Shown here: positions 9,742 through 19,802 of the stretch, in pieces
How the letters are laid out: each line of letters begins with the position of its first letter
How positions within the stretch are numbered: the first letter of the stretch is position 1
DNA from: an uncultured Gammaproteobacteria bacterium
GTDB taxonomy: Bacteria; Pseudomonadota; Gammaproteobacteria; Cardiobacteriales; CAKMZF01
Assembly (NCBI GenBank): GCA_929200405.1
Contig: CAKMZF010000011.1
Coordinates: 2,136-34,224, forward strand
Direction of reading: 5' to 3'
DNA: 32,089 bases
Program-made: the position numbers and the translations under genes
The notes under the pieces: generated by a model
What the model saw: only the letters and a program-made list of their open reading frames with translations
Database searches by the model: none
What the model was told of the DNA's origin: nothing

Positions 9742-10170
9742 TTATTTGGGCTGTTTAGCGCAAAGCAACTTAGCAGAGGCGACAACCTTACCATCCACCA
9801 ATGCTTCGCAATCAAATTGACCAATGCCTCTTTTAATTTTGAGTAGTTTGATATCTAGAACCAATTTATCTCCGGGCACAACGGGTTGTTTAAAACGAGC
9901 TTTATCGACGCCTGCTAGAAATAACAATTCATCTTTTACACTTTCATTAGAAGCAAATATTAGCACCCCGCATGCTTGAGCAAATGCTTCGATAATCAGG
10001 ACACCTGGCATGATTGGCTCATCTGGAAAATGACCTTGGAAGAAAGGCTCATTAATAGTGACGTTTTTATATGCCCTAATTTTTTCGTCGAGATGCATCT
10101 CTTCAACACGATCCACTAATAAAAATGGATAACGATGTGGAAGGTAATTTTTAATTTCTTGTATTTTCAC
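9742..10170 (-). CDS. fabZ: 3-hydroxyacyl-[acyl-carrier-protein] dehydratase
   Basis: 142 aa; LPHRYPFLLVDRV, GHFPDEPIMPGVLIIEAFAQACG active-site motifs. Confidence 0.97.
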   Translation of the reverse strand: MKIQEIKNYLPHRYPFLLVDRVEEMHLDEKIRAYKNVTINEPFFQGHFPDEPIMPGVLIIEAFAQACGVLIFASNESVKDELLFLAGVDKARFKQPVVPGDKLVLDIKLLKIKRGIGQFDCEALVDGKVVASAKLLCAKQPK

Positions 10171-10190
10171 AGGATTTAACCAAATATTTG

Positions 10191-11201
10191 TTATTTCTTA
10201 ATAAGTTTTCGCAAAGTAGCGATTGTTTTATTCCAGTGCTTACGTTCCATCACTGGCATTCCAGAGGCATATTCACCTGATTCAGTTAAGCTTTGGTAGA
10301 CCAGAGACATGCCGTTTATTTTTGTTTTGTCAGCTACTTTAATATGATCGCCAATGCAAGTGCCGCCACCGATTAAACAGAACTCGCCTATATCAGTACT
10401 GCCGGCTATACCTACGCAACCAGCAATAGCAGTACCAGAGCCTATTGTGACATTATGCGCAATATGGATCTGATTGTCTAAGATAACATTATCTGCGATG
10501 ATTGTGCTATTGACAGCGCCACGGTCAATAGCTGTGTTTGCCCCTATTTCAACGTTATCGCCAATAATGACACTGCCAAGGTGCGGTATCCGTTCCCATT
10601 TTCCTTGCTGGTTGGTGAAACCAAAGCCTTCTGTACCAATCACTGCACCAGGATGAATCCAGCAATTTTTGCCCATTTGAACTCTATCACCAATATAGTT
10701 ATTGCCTTGAATTCTACTATTGGAGCCGATTTTACAGCCACGTTCTAGTGTAACATTCGACCCTATATAAGCACCAGATTCTATCACAACATGATCTTGA
10801 ACCACGCTGCCATAGCCAATATAGACATTGTCACCTATTGTTGCTGTGCCTGAGATATAAGTGGCGTTAATTTGTTGGTTGTTCGTATCACTTTCCCATG
10901 CACGAGTCGGAGAGAAAAGTGCTGCTAGCTTGGAAAAGCAGTATTGCGGATCAGGGTGGCAAAGTATCGTGGTACTTAGCGTTTTTATAGCTAACTCTTT
11001 AAGTTTAGGGGGGACAATAACAGCGGCGGCATCGCTAAGATTTGCCGCGTTAAGGTTCTTTAGGTTAATGGCGTAAGTCAGATGATTCTCTTCGGCAGAA
11101 GTGCTACCACATAGGCCAAGAATTTCTTGAGAAGCATTTATATTGTTGATAGGCTCTAGATCTAGTTTCTCTATAATCTCAGAGAGCAGGAGTGAGGTCA
11201 T
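10191..11201 (-). CDS. lpxD: UDP-3-O-(3-hydroxyacyl)glucosamine N-acyltransferase
   Basis: Hexapeptide repeats, IGTEGFGF, IHIAHNVTIGSGTAIAGCVGIAGS; syntenic position. Confidence 0.96.
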   Translation of the reverse strand: MTSLLLSEIIEKLDLEPINNINASQEILGLCGSTSAEENHLTYAINLKNLNAANLSDAAAVIVPPKLKELAIKTLSTTILCHPDPQYCFSKLAALFSPTRAWESDTNNQQINATYISGTATIGDNVYIGYGSVVQDHVVIESGAYIGSNVTLERGCKIGSNSRIQGNNYIGDRVQMGKNCWIHPGAVIGTEGFGFTNQQGKWERIPHLGSVIIGDNVEIGANTAIDRGAVNSTIIADNVILDNQIHIAHNVTIGSGTAIAGCVGIAGSTDIGEFCLIGGGTCIGDHIKVADKTKINGMSLVYQSLTESGEYASGMPVMERKHWNKTIATLRKLIKK

Positions 11202-11212
11202 ATCGGTGTCGT

Positions 11213-11752
11213 TTATTGGTTTATCTCAGCAAGGCGTCGTAGTATTAAAGGCGTAACATCTGCCTTTTCGCTGGCAGCAGCAACGGCGTCTTGGTTTAGA
11301 ATTAGAGTGTACTTTTCATCTTGCTGAATACTTTTGATAACCTGCTGAATTAACGCTTGCAACGCTAAAAGCTCTTCATTACGGCGAGCATTGAAGTCAT
11401 CACGAAAATCTTCTTCTAATCTTTTTAACTCTCGTTGTTCCTGTCGGATCTGACGCTCTAAGGCACTGCGATCAGTAGAGGAAGTGCCTATTTTGAGTTG
11501 GCTGACTTCATTTTCTAAGTCTCTTAACTTCTGTTTTTTTGCTTGTAGAGATTGATCGCGAGGTTTGAACTCTTGCTCAAGCTTTGTCCAAGCACTTTCT
11601 GCTTGTGGAGCTTTTTCTAGCAATAAGTTGGCATTGACATAGCCAATCTTAAATTGTGAAAAAGCCGTGCTGCTCAGCAATGAGCCGCTTATAAAAACCA
11701 GTGCGGTAAGGAAGTGAGCGCTGGCTTTTCTAAGTTGTAACCGTGAAAGCAT
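11213..11752 (-). CDS. skp: OmpH/Skp family periplasmic chaperone
   Basis: Signal peptide, KIGYVNANLLLEKAPQAESAWTKLEQEF, charged coiled-coil body; sits immediately after bamA with overlapping stop/start. Confidence 0.93.
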   Translation of the reverse strand: MLSRLQLRKASAHFLTALVFISGSLLSSTAFSQFKIGYVNANLLLEKAPQAESAWTKLEQEFKPRDQSLQAKKQKLRDLENEVSQLKIGTSSTDRSALERQIRQEQRELKRLEEDFRDDFNARRNEELLALQALIQQVIKSIQQDEKYTLILNQDAVAAASEKADVTPLILRRLAEINQ

Positions 11753-14046
11753 TAATATGACAAGCCTATAGAAAACTGGAAGTTCTCTTCATCATCGCCT
11801 GCTTGCAAGTTAAAAGGCTTCGCATAGCTAAGCGCGATAATTCCAAAAGGAGAGAAGTATTGCAGACCCACACCGCCAGAATAGCGAATTTCTTTGCTAT
11901 CAAAGTCATCTACATGAGTAAACACATTTCCTGCATCCACGAAAAATTCTGTTTTTAAGGAGTCATTATTAGGAGCGAGTATAAAGGGTGTCACTAAACC
12001 AATGCTAGCATTGGTCTCAAAAGAACCACCTTTGACTGTTCCTGTGTCAGAATATCTAGGGCCAAGTGAGCTAGATTTAAAGCCACGTACAGAGTCGATA
12101 CCTCCCGAGTAATAGTTTTTAAAGAAAGGCAATGCCTCAGTATCACCATAACCATCACCATAGGCTATTTCGGCTCTGCCAGTTAATACGGCGCTCTCAC
12201 CTAAGCTTAAATAGCTTTTGTGGTTTACAAAAGACTTGAAGTATTGGGTGTCACTACCTGGTGTGGCAACCTCTACTCCAACTCTGGTAATAGAGCCTTC
12301 GGTTGGGAATAAAGATCTGTCTCTCGTGTCTTTGGTGAAATTGGCATTTACTTTGTAGTTTATTATCTTGTTACCGTTTTTAGCAACTTCAGCATCTATC
12401 TCAGCTGGGGTTGCAGTGCCAGTGGTAATATCGTAATACTCTGCACCTAAGCCTACATATACCGTGTCATCTTCGTTAAGTGGAAAGCCATGAGTGACAT
12501 TTAAGTTGGCTTGATCAATTAGGTAGCTAGATTGATTGATTTGTGAAGGGTCGGTTTCACTATAGCTTAAGCCAATCGACTGACTTACACCATTCTTGGT
12601 GAAGTATGGGTTGGTAGAGCTTACATTGACTGACTTTTCAGCAGAGGAATAACTGGCACCAACGTTTAAGTTTCTGCCTGTGCCTCGGAAGTTGCGTTGA
12701 TTAATTTGAAAATTAAAAATCGCTCCGGCATCTTGACCATAGCCTAGGCCGCCTTTAATGGAGCTTGATAAGGTTTCTTCTACAGCAACGTTTAGGTCCA
12801 CTTGATCATTTGATCCTTGCACCGGGGTTGGGTTGACTGCGATATCGCTGAAATAACCCAATCTGTTTAGACGACGCTGTGAACGCTTAATGTCGCGAGT
12901 TGAGAACCAGCCCCCTTCCGCTTGACGCATTTGGTTTCTTAAGACTTCATCTTCTGTTGTTGCATTACCAGCAAAATTAATGCGACGGATATAAACACGG
13001 TTACCAGCATCGATAATGATATTAAGGTCAACATGTTGCGAGGCTTCATTAAAAGAAGGTTTGACATCTAGTTGTGCCAGAGCATATCCGTCATCTCCTA
13101 AGCGATCTCCGATGTCACTTAATAGCTTGTTGACTTCGCGTTGGTCGTATCTGTCGTTTTGGTTGATTTCAACGAGTTTGACCAGCTCTGATTGTGCAAC
13201 AGGGATTTTTCCTGAAAATGTAATTCGGTTAATTCGATACTGTTTGCCTTCTTTAACATCTATATCTATGGCTATAGAGTCTTTGTTTTTAGAAAGCTGA
13301 ACATCGCGTATAGAAGCTTCTGCATTGATAAAGCCACGATTTCTGTAAAATTCGCGAATGTTTGCAACATCAGCTTCTAGTCCTTCAGAAGCATAAATGT
13401 CATTTTTGCTAAGCCAGCTTAGCATGCCTGTTTTTTTCTGCGTCATCTGCGCACGGAGCTTGCCATCAGAATAAGTCTTATTGCCATGAAAGTTAATGGC
13501 TTTAATTTTTCCTGTAATACCTTCATTTATTCTTATATCAATAGCACTACGGTTTCCAGCTAACGGTCGAGTAGAAATACTTGAACTAACGTTGTATTTA
13601 CCTCTAGCGGCATAGCTCTCGGTTAATATAGTTTTTGCTTTCTGTATAGCTGCTGTTGAAAGCCTGACGCCTTCTTTAATACCACCATCGGCAAGCAGTT
13701 TGATTATTTCGTTAGATTTAATAACTCTGGCGCCAGTGATTTTGATCTCACCTACTGCGGAGGCTTCCACAACATTTACCAACACGCCATTACCGACACT
13801 TGAGACGCTGATGCGATCAAACAAACCACTGCTTCTGAGGGCATTTTCTATAGCCGGCAAATCTGCAGTACTAAATGTTTGACCTGGCTGGAGTGGCAAA
13901 TAGTTTAGTGCTACTGCCGCGGGAATAGAGGTTAAACCTGTGAACTGGATATCTGATCTGGTGTAACTTTGTGCGTGCGCATACTGAAGAGATGCGATTA
14001 ATGGCAATGCGATAGAAAGTTGTCGGATAAGCGTTGATTTAATCAT
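11752..14046 (-). CDS. bamA: Outer membrane protein assembly factor BamA
   Basis: 764 aa; POTRA repeats (IKAINFHGNKTYSDGKLRAQM etc.), VRGF motif (GGIDSVRGFKSSSLGPRY), C-terminal aromatic beta-signal FQFSIGLSY. Confidence 0.97.
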   Translation of the reverse strand: MIKSTLIRQLSIALPLIASLQYAHAQSYTRSDIQFTGLTSIPAAVALNYLPLQPGQTFSTADLPAIENALRSSGLFDRISVSSVGNGVLVNVVEASAVGEIKITGARVIKSNEIIKLLADGGIKEGVRLSTAAIQKAKTILTESYAARGKYNVSSSISTRPLAGNRSAIDIRINEGITGKIKAINFHGNKTYSDGKLRAQMTQKKTGMLSWLSKNDIYASEGLEADVANIREFYRNRGFINAEASIRDVQLSKNKDSIAIDIDVKEGKQYRINRITFSGKIPVAQSELVKLVEINQNDRYDQREVNKLLSDIGDRLGDDGYALAQLDVKPSFNEASQHVDLNIIIDAGNRVYIRRINFAGNATTEDEVLRNQMRQAEGGWFSTRDIKRSQRRLNRLGYFSDIAVNPTPVQGSNDQVDLNVAVEETLSSSIKGGLGYGQDAGAIFNFQINQRNFRGTGRNLNVGASYSSAEKSVNVSSTNPYFTKNGVSQSIGLSYSETDPSQINQSSYLIDQANLNVTHGFPLNEDDTVYVGLGAEYYDITTGTATPAEIDAEVAKNGNKIINYKVNANFTKDTRDRSLFPTEGSITRVGVEVATPGSDTQYFKSFVNHKSYLSLGESAVLTGRAEIAYGDGYGDTEALPFFKNYYSGGIDSVRGFKSSSLGPRYSDTGTVKGGSFETNASIGLVTPFILAPNNDSLKTEFFVDAGNVFTHVDDFDSKEIRYSGGVGLQYFSPFGIIALSYAKPFNLQAGDDEENFQFSIGLSY

Positions 14047-14145
14047 AAAGTAAGTAACCAGTTAATCATTTTGTGTAATTACCGAAGCATTATCCTGTAA
14101 ATTAGTCTTATACTCAAATCAAAATTACAGAATTTATAGGCTCTA

Positions 14146-15531
14146 TTAAAGGAATCTGTGAATATCATTGCCAATTGCAAATAAAGATAAACTCAGAACC
14201 AGAACTAAACCGACTTTGTTATACCAGATAACCGAGCCGGGGCTAACAGGACTGCCTTTTATTTTTTCTAATGCAATTAGCACGAGATGTCCGCCATCTA
14301 ACATCGGTATTGGCAAAATATTAAGCAACCCAAGTGATAAAGAAATAATGGCGAGAAAAATAATAAAAGTCTGAGCGCCTGACTGTAGCGACGCTCCAGC
14401 ACCATCAGCAATGGTCAAAGGGCCGCCAATATTTTTAATAGAACTTTGCCCAGTAATCATTTGTTTGATGACTGTAAAAGTGACAGCGGTGAACTTCCAC
14501 GTGTCGGCAAAGCCTTGTTGAAGCGCTGCAATAGGGTTTTTGCGCTCAATAAAAGTCAATGATTTGGCATATTCCGGATTCGCCATGGCATTGGTATCTA
14601 ATTGCACGCCTAAAATTTTACGAGTGACATTCTTTTCGGTAATGCTTTTAGGGGTAATATTAAGGGTTAGTTTATTTCCGTCCCTGCTTACTGTTGCTGC
14701 AATAGCTATATTATCAGGAACATTATTTACAATCTCAGGTATCTGGTGCCAATACTCAATCGGTTGATTATTGAGGGTTAAGATTCTATCTCCTGACTGA
14801 ATGCCTGCCAAAGCGGCAGGACTATCTGCGCTGATTTTATCGACAATAGGGAAAAAATTTGGACGCCAGAGCTGGATGCCGTATTTTTGAAAAGGGTCAG
14901 GATTTAAAGAGTCAATAGACTCTAGAATTATTGTCTGTGCGGTGTTGTTATTGTGTCCAGAGAGTGTTACTTGTTGGGTTTCTGTCGCTAAAGCAAGTGC
15001 TAGATCTGTTATTTTTTCAACAGGCTTTTCATTGACAGCGGTAACTTGGAATCCTTGGTGGTCGCCGCCTAGCACAGGTTTTTGAGCTGGACTCCCATAC
15101 ATATAGGCAGATGCAAAAAGTAGGATTGCCAATAAAAAATTTGCTAGAGGTCCAGCTGAAACAATTAGTGCGCGCTGCCAAGCAGGTTTATCCTGAAATG
15201 CTAGCCCCTGAGGAATCGACTCGGTGAATTCCTCGGCACCAGTTAGAACTTGCTCTGCTTTATTTGGCTCTTCTCCGGCTATTGGTCGCTCTGCCATCTG
15301 TACATAGCCGCCTAGTGGTATTGCGGCTATGGCGTACTCCGTGGCACCTAACTCGGTAACGTGCTTGCGACTTTTTTTGGTGACAAACGGCTTGCCAAAG
15401 CCCACAGAAAAGCGTTTAACATGGACGCCAAATAAACGCGCGAAATAAAAATGCCCCCATTCGTGAAATGTCACCAATATCGCGATTGTGAGAATAAAAC
15501 CTAGGATTGAAAGAAGTATTGAAAACATCAA
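14146..15531 (-). CDS. rseP: RIP zinc metalloprotease RseP (site-2 protease)
   Basis: TFHEWGHFYFARLFGVHVKRFSVGFG (HExxH), PDZ segment SPAALAGIQSGDRILTLNNQPI, LNILPIPMLDGGHLV. Confidence 0.96.
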   Translation of the reverse strand: MMFSILLSILGFILTIAILVTFHEWGHFYFARLFGVHVKRFSVGFGKPFVTKKSRKHVTELGATEYAIAAIPLGGYVQMAERPIAGEEPNKAEQVLTGAEEFTESIPQGLAFQDKPAWQRALIVSAGPLANFLLAILLFASAYMYGSPAQKPVLGGDHQGFQVTAVNEKPVEKITDLALALATETQQVTLSGHNNNTAQTIILESIDSLNPDPFQKYGIQLWRPNFFPIVDKISADSPAALAGIQSGDRILTLNNQPIEYWHQIPEIVNNVPDNIAIAATVSRDGNKLTLNITPKSITEKNVTRKILGVQLDTNAMANPEYAKSLTFIERKNPIAALQQGFADTWKFTAVTFTVIKQMITGQSSIKNIGGPLTIADGAGASLQSGAQTFIIFLAIISLSLGLLNILPIPMLDGGHLVLIALEKIKGSPVSPGSVIWYNKVGLVLVLSLSLFAIGNDIHRFL

Positions 15532-15577
15532 TGTGTTGCCTGAGTCTGAGCTATGGTTTTAGTTTGCCGATTACTTG

Positions 15578-16768
15578 TTATTTGGATAGTCTTGCCGAAG
15601 TCCAGTTTCTGACTATTGTGTCCATGTGCATAATGGCATCAATGTCCTGAATGTCAGTTGTCTGAAATCCGAAAGCAGCACTTTTTGCCAAAGTTTTTTC
15701 AACAACTGCTGATATTTCAGGGAATGAAATTTGATTCTGTAAGAAGGCATCTACTGCAATCTCATTCGCTGCATTCAATACCAAAGGCGCCCAACCTCCG
15801 GTTTGCATGGCTTGCTTTGCAAGCTCGAAGCAGGGAAAGCGTTGATTGCAAATCGGAGCAAATTCTAATTTTCCAAAGTCCATAGGGGTGAGTTTTTGGG
15901 TTCCAGTGGTGAGTCTTTCAGGCCAGCTAAAAGCATAGGCGATTGGTATTCGCATATCTGGCGGGCCTAGCTGGGCAAGAAATGAGCCGTCAATATATTC
16001 CACAAAGCTGTGGACATAGCTTTGTGGGTGAATTACCGCGTCTATAGCCTGCGGGGCAATATCAAAGATATGTTGCGCCTCAATTAACTCCAGACCTTTG
16101 TTCATCATAGTGGCGGAGTCAATGGAGATCTTTTTGCCCATTTCCCAGTTTGGGTGCGCTATTGCTTGGGCGGGAGTAATATCTTTAAAATCTGCTAGCG
16201 GAAGGTCTCGGAACGGCCCGCCACTTGCTGTAAGCCATATTTTTTTTATTTGTGAGACTGGCGTTTGCGGCAGATGATTGGGCAGGCACTGGTAGATAGC
16301 ATTGTGCTCACTATCAACCGGTAGAATTTTAGCGCCTGATTGAGCGCAAAGCTTTTTGACAGTCTCGCCTGCCATCACCAAGGCTTCTTTGTTAGCGAGG
16401 GCTAATCGTTTGCCTGCATTTGCGGCGCTAAAAACGCCCGGTAATCCTGCTGCTCCTGTGATGGCGGCAACCACTGTGTCAACTTCTGGTGCTTGAGTGG
16501 CAAGAATTATTGCTTCCTCGTAATCAGGGCAGATAGTTGGGATATTTTTTTGCGTCAATGCTTGTCGCAACTGATTATTGGCGGCGGGGTCAGCGAGTGC
16601 TGCGTATTGCGGTCGATGGTGCTGGCATATTTGCAGAACCTTCTGCCAGTTTTTCTGAGCAACAATGCTTTGGAGTATAAGGTGCGGATGTTGATCTATG
16701 ATGCTTAGCGTGCTATCCCCAATAGAACCACTGCCCCCCAAAAGGGCGATATTTTGTATATCTGGCAT
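15578..16768 (-). CDS. dxr: 1-deoxy-D-xylulose-5-phosphate reductoisomerase
   Basis: LLGGSGSIGDSTLSII, ALANKEALVMAGE, DSEHNAIYQCL, NWEMGKKISIDSATMMNKGLE. The ORF track starts at 16795; I prefer the ATG at 16768 (MPDIQNIALLGG...), just after the cdsA stop. Confidence 0.95.
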   Translation of the reverse strand: MPDIQNIALLGGSGSIGDSTLSIIDQHPHLILQSIVAQKNWQKVLQICQHHRPQYAALADPAANNQLRQALTQKNIPTICPDYEEAIILATQAPEVDTVVAAITGAAGLPGVFSAANAGKRLALANKEALVMAGETVKKLCAQSGAKILPVDSEHNAIYQCLPNHLPQTPVSQIKKIWLTASGGPFRDLPLADFKDITPAQAIAHPNWEMGKKISIDSATMMNKGLELIEAQHIFDIAPQAIDAVIHPQSYVHSFVEYIDGSFLAQLGPPDMRIPIAYAFSWPERLTTGTQKLTPMDFGKLEFAPICNQRFPCFELAKQAMQTGGWAPLVLNAANEIAVDAFLQNQISFPEISAVVEKTLAKSAAFGFQTTDIQDIDAIMHMDTIVRNWTSARLSK

Positions 16769-16773
16769 AGCAA

Positions 16774-17568
16774 TTAATGAATAAGTGTCAGCCAAGCGGC
16801 ATAACAGGGCAGTACTGCGAGCAGGCTGTCAATTCGATCTAAGATGCCACCATGACCGGGTAGGATATTGCCGCTATCTTTAATGCCTGCTTGACGCTTT
16901 AGTTGGCTTTCGGTGAGATCGCCTACAACGCTAATAAAGACTAAGGTTAGGCCAGCTAGAATGGTAATGGGAAACAGTTTCAGCCAAATTGCTATGAGTA
17001 GGTAAATTAATGCAAATGCCAACGCTCCTGCGAGGCCTTCCATGCTTTTGCCGGGGCTTATTGAGGGCGCTAGTTTATGCTGACCAAATCGCTTGCCAGT
17101 GAAATAAGCGCCACTGTCCGCAATCCAAATTAATCCCATGAGATAGAGCAGCTTGCCTGGGCCAATGGTGGAGTGCAAGAAAGTAAGCGCGAGCCAAGCG
17201 ATATATATTATGAATAAACCTGAAAGAGTGGTTGATAATGATGGAGAGACAAACTGTATTGATACTTTGCTGGCTAGTAGTAATAAAAACAGTAACCAAA
17301 AAGTGGCAGCGATAACAAAGATGGGCGGAACAATTAACTCGCCAATGCTAGAGAATATACTGAGGCAACCTAATCCGGTGAAAATCGCAATCATCAGTGC
17401 TGTAAGTGGATTGTTGAGGTGATTAAGTCGGCATAGCTCAAAAATTCCAATACTGAAAACGACCAAACTGGCAATGCCGAATGCTTGAGCTGACAGTGTA
17501 AATAGCGCTAAAAAGGTAGCAATAATCATTATCGCTGCTGTGATGGTTCGTTTGCTTAGTTCAGACAT
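16774..17568 (-). CDS. cdsA: Phosphatidate cytidylyltransferase
   Basis: Multi-TM protein with C-terminal signature GDLTESQLKRQAGIKDSGNILPGHGGILDRIDS. Confidence 0.96.
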   Translation of the reverse strand: MSELSKRTITAAIMIIATFLALFTLSAQAFGIASLVVFSIGIFELCRLNHLNNPLTALMIAIFTGLGCLSIFSSIGELIVPPIFVIAATFWLLFLLLLASKVSIQFVSPSLSTTLSGLFIIYIAWLALTFLHSTIGPGKLLYLMGLIWIADSGAYFTGKRFGQHKLAPSISPGKSMEGLAGALAFALIYLLIAIWLKLFPITILAGLTLVFISVVGDLTESQLKRQAGIKDSGNILPGHGGILDRIDSLLAVLPCYAAWLTLIH

Positions 17569-17590
17569 TGTTCGGTGGCTTCTTGGTTTG

Positions 17591-18307
17591 TTAGTTCGCT
17601 GCGGGTGAGTGCAGCTGTTCGCTAATCATGCCAAAACGGCGCTCTCTATGCTGGTACCAGTCAAGCGCTTGAGATAAGTGTTGGTGATTAAATTCTGGCC
17701 ACAGTGTTTCAGTGAAATATAATTCGGCATAGGCGGTTTGCCAAAGCATAAAGTTACTAATGCGTAGCTCGCCGCCGGTGCGGATTAGCAAGTCTACATC
17801 TGGAGAGGGCAATGTCGCTAATTTTTCGGACAGGCTTTGCTCAGTAATTGGCGTGTTTTCTGCTTGCAGCTGTTGGGCTGCTTGGATGATGTCCCATTTA
17901 CCACCATAATTTATCGCAAGATTGACGGTGATTTTAGGGCTTGTTGGCGCTAGTTTCTTGGCAGCTTCAATTTCTGTCAATACAAAATCTGGCAGCTGAG
18001 ATAAATCGCCGACAACATTCAGGGCTGCGCCTAAATTCTGCTGTTTCTGACTTTCTTGTTTGAGGTATCTTGCCAATAATTTCATCAGTCCGTCTACTTC
18101 GTCTGCCGGACGTAACCAATTTTCACTGCTAAAGGCAAAAAGCGATAGATGAGTGATGCCGTGATCAATGCAAGATCGAATAGTACGATCTGCTGCTTTG
18201 CCTCCTTCTCTGTGGCCCATTAGTCGTGGTTGATTGCGTTTTTTTGCCCATCGACCATTGCCATCCATAATGATGGCAATGTGTTTGGGCAAAGAAGATG
18301 CGGTCAC
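17591..18307 (-). CDS. uppS: Di-trans,poly-cis undecaprenyl-diphosphate synthase (isoprenyl transferase)
   Basis: IAIIMDGNGRWAKKRNQPRLMGHREG, LFAFSSENW, DLLIRTGGELRISNFMLWQTAYAELYFTETLWPEF. Confidence 0.97.
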   Translation of the reverse strand: MTASSLPKHIAIIMDGNGRWAKKRNQPRLMGHREGGKAADRTIRSCIDHGITHLSLFAFSSENWLRPADEVDGLMKLLARYLKQESQKQQNLGAALNVVGDLSQLPDFVLTEIEAAKKLAPTSPKITVNLAINYGGKWDIIQAAQQLQAENTPITEQSLSEKLATLPSPDVDLLIRTGGELRISNFMLWQTAYAELYFTETLWPEFNHQHLSQALDWYQHRERRFGMISEQLHSPAAN

Positions 18308-18359
18308 TGTAATTGGGTAATAGAAGTTATATTAAGATCAAGAAGAGATTAATGCAGGG

Positions 18360-18917
18360 TTATACCTGCATTAAATCTGCCTCTTTTTGCTTAAGAATCT
18401 CATCTACTTTGCCAATCTCTTGGTCGGTGAGCTTTTGGATTTGATCTTCTGCTTTTTTGACTTCATCTTCAGTGACTTCTTTATCTTTAAGAAGTTGTCT
18501 AATGCTGTTATTAGCGTCTCGACGAATATTACGGATAGCAATGCGAGTGTTTTCACCTTCAGCTTTGACTACCTTAACTAAGTCTCTGCGACGTTCTTCG
18601 GTTAGAGGTGGCATTGGTACTCTTATAACATTGCCGTTAGTTGCTGGGTTCAGTCCTAGGTTGGCCGCCATAATGGCTTTTTCTATATCGCCAATGAGCT
18701 GTTTTTCCCAAGGAGATACATTCAGTGTTCTGGCATCTTCAACAACCACTGACGCAACTTGGCTTAGCGGAACGTCTTGTCCGTAATAACTTACCTTTAC
18801 TTGGTCTAATATGCCTGTGCTGGCTCGGCCTGTACGAACTTTGGTGAGCTCCTGGCCTAAGCTGGCAATTGATTTTTCCATACGCTCGCTAGCGTCTTTT
18901 TGTATGTTACTAATCAT
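18360..18917 (-). CDS. frr: Ribosome recycling factor
   Basis: 185 aa; LTKVRTGRAS, IRVPMPPLTEERRRDLVK, RNIRRDAN motifs. Confidence 0.97.
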   Translation of the reverse strand: MISNIQKDASERMEKSIASLGQELTKVRTGRASTGILDQVKVSYYGQDVPLSQVASVVVEDARTLNVSPWEKQLIGDIEKAIMAANLGLNPATNGNVIRVPMPPLTEERRRDLVKVVKAEGENTRIAIRNIRRDANNSIRQLLKDKEVTEDEVKKAEDQIQKLTDQEIGKVDEILKQKEADLMQV

Positions 18918-18938
18918 GTTTGTCTACCGTTAGTTAAA

Positions 18939-19679
18939 TTATTGTTCTGCGAGTTTGCTGGGCTCATGACTCACGAGAGTGCCATGAGTATGTGTGCCTA
19001 AGATGACTGATTTTAATGCGCCTGACTCAAAAATATTCACCACACGAATCGGCATACTGTGTTCTTTACACATTACCATTGCTGTGGCGTCCATGACTTT
19101 GAGGTTCTGTACGATTGCATCATCATAATTCAAAAGTTCGTAACGCCTTGCGCTGCTATCTTTGACAGGGTCAGCGGTGTAAATGCCATCAACTTTGGTT
19201 GCTTTTATCATTATATCTGCACTGATCTCTATTGCTCTTAAGCTGGCAGCGGAGTCAGTGGTAAAGAAAGGGTTTCCAGTTCCTGCGGCAAAAATAGCCA
19301 CGCGGCTTTTTTCTAAGTGGCGACTGGCACGGCGGCGAATAAAGTCTTCACAGACTTCAGGCATGCTGATTGCTGACATAACTCTTGCAGGAACCTCTTT
19401 TTGCTCAAGTGCGTCCTGCATTGCAAGGGCATTCATTATCGTTGCCAGCATTCCCATATGGTCAGCACTGGTGCGCTCCATACCTGCTTCTGCTAGTCCA
19501 GCACCGCGAAAAATATTACCACCACCGATAACAAGTCCAACTTCTACATTTAAAGCGACAATCTCTTTTAGTTCTTCGGCTATGCGAGCAATAACTGCGG
19601 GGTCAATGCCGTGTTGAAAGTCGCCCATTAGCGCTTCGCCACTTAGTTTAATCAAAATTCGATTGTATTGCGTTGTCAC
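18939..19679 (-). CDS. pyrH: UMP kinase
   Basis: [60 protein letters not shown]. Confidence 0.97.
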   Translation of the reverse strand: MTTQYNRILIKLSGEALMGDFQHGIDPAVIARIAEELKEIVALNVEVGLVIGGGNIFRGAGLAEAGMERTSADHMGMLATIMNALAMQDALEQKEVPARVMSAISMPEVCEDFIRRRASRHLEKSRVAIFAAGTGNPFFTTDSAASLRAIEISADIMIKATKVDGIYTADPVKDSSARRYELLNYDDAIVQNLKVMDATAMVMCKEHSMPIRVVNIFESGALKSVILGTHTHGTLVSHEPSKLAEQ

Positions 19680-19758
19680 TGGAACCTCTTTGATTTATAG
19701 AACAGTGCTACAGACACTAATAATAGTGATTATAGCTTAACTTGTTAAAGTGCAGATA

Positions 19759-19787
19759 TAAAAAAGGCATGTTTTCACATGCCTTTT
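19759..19787 (-). terminator. Intrinsic terminator downstream of tsf
   Basis: AAAAAGGCATG-TGAAAA-CATGCCTTTTT on the minus strand, 16 nt past the tsf stop, separating tsf from pyrH. Confidence 0.85.
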
Positions 19788-19802
19788 TGCTAAAACGATT
19801 TT

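Noticed and set aside
18457-18786. 109-aa + strand ORF inside frr
   Set aside because: Antisense shadow ORF with no independent support.
19183-19617. 144-aa + strand ORF inside pyrH
   Set aside because: Antisense shadow ORF; composition follows the codon structure of pyrH.
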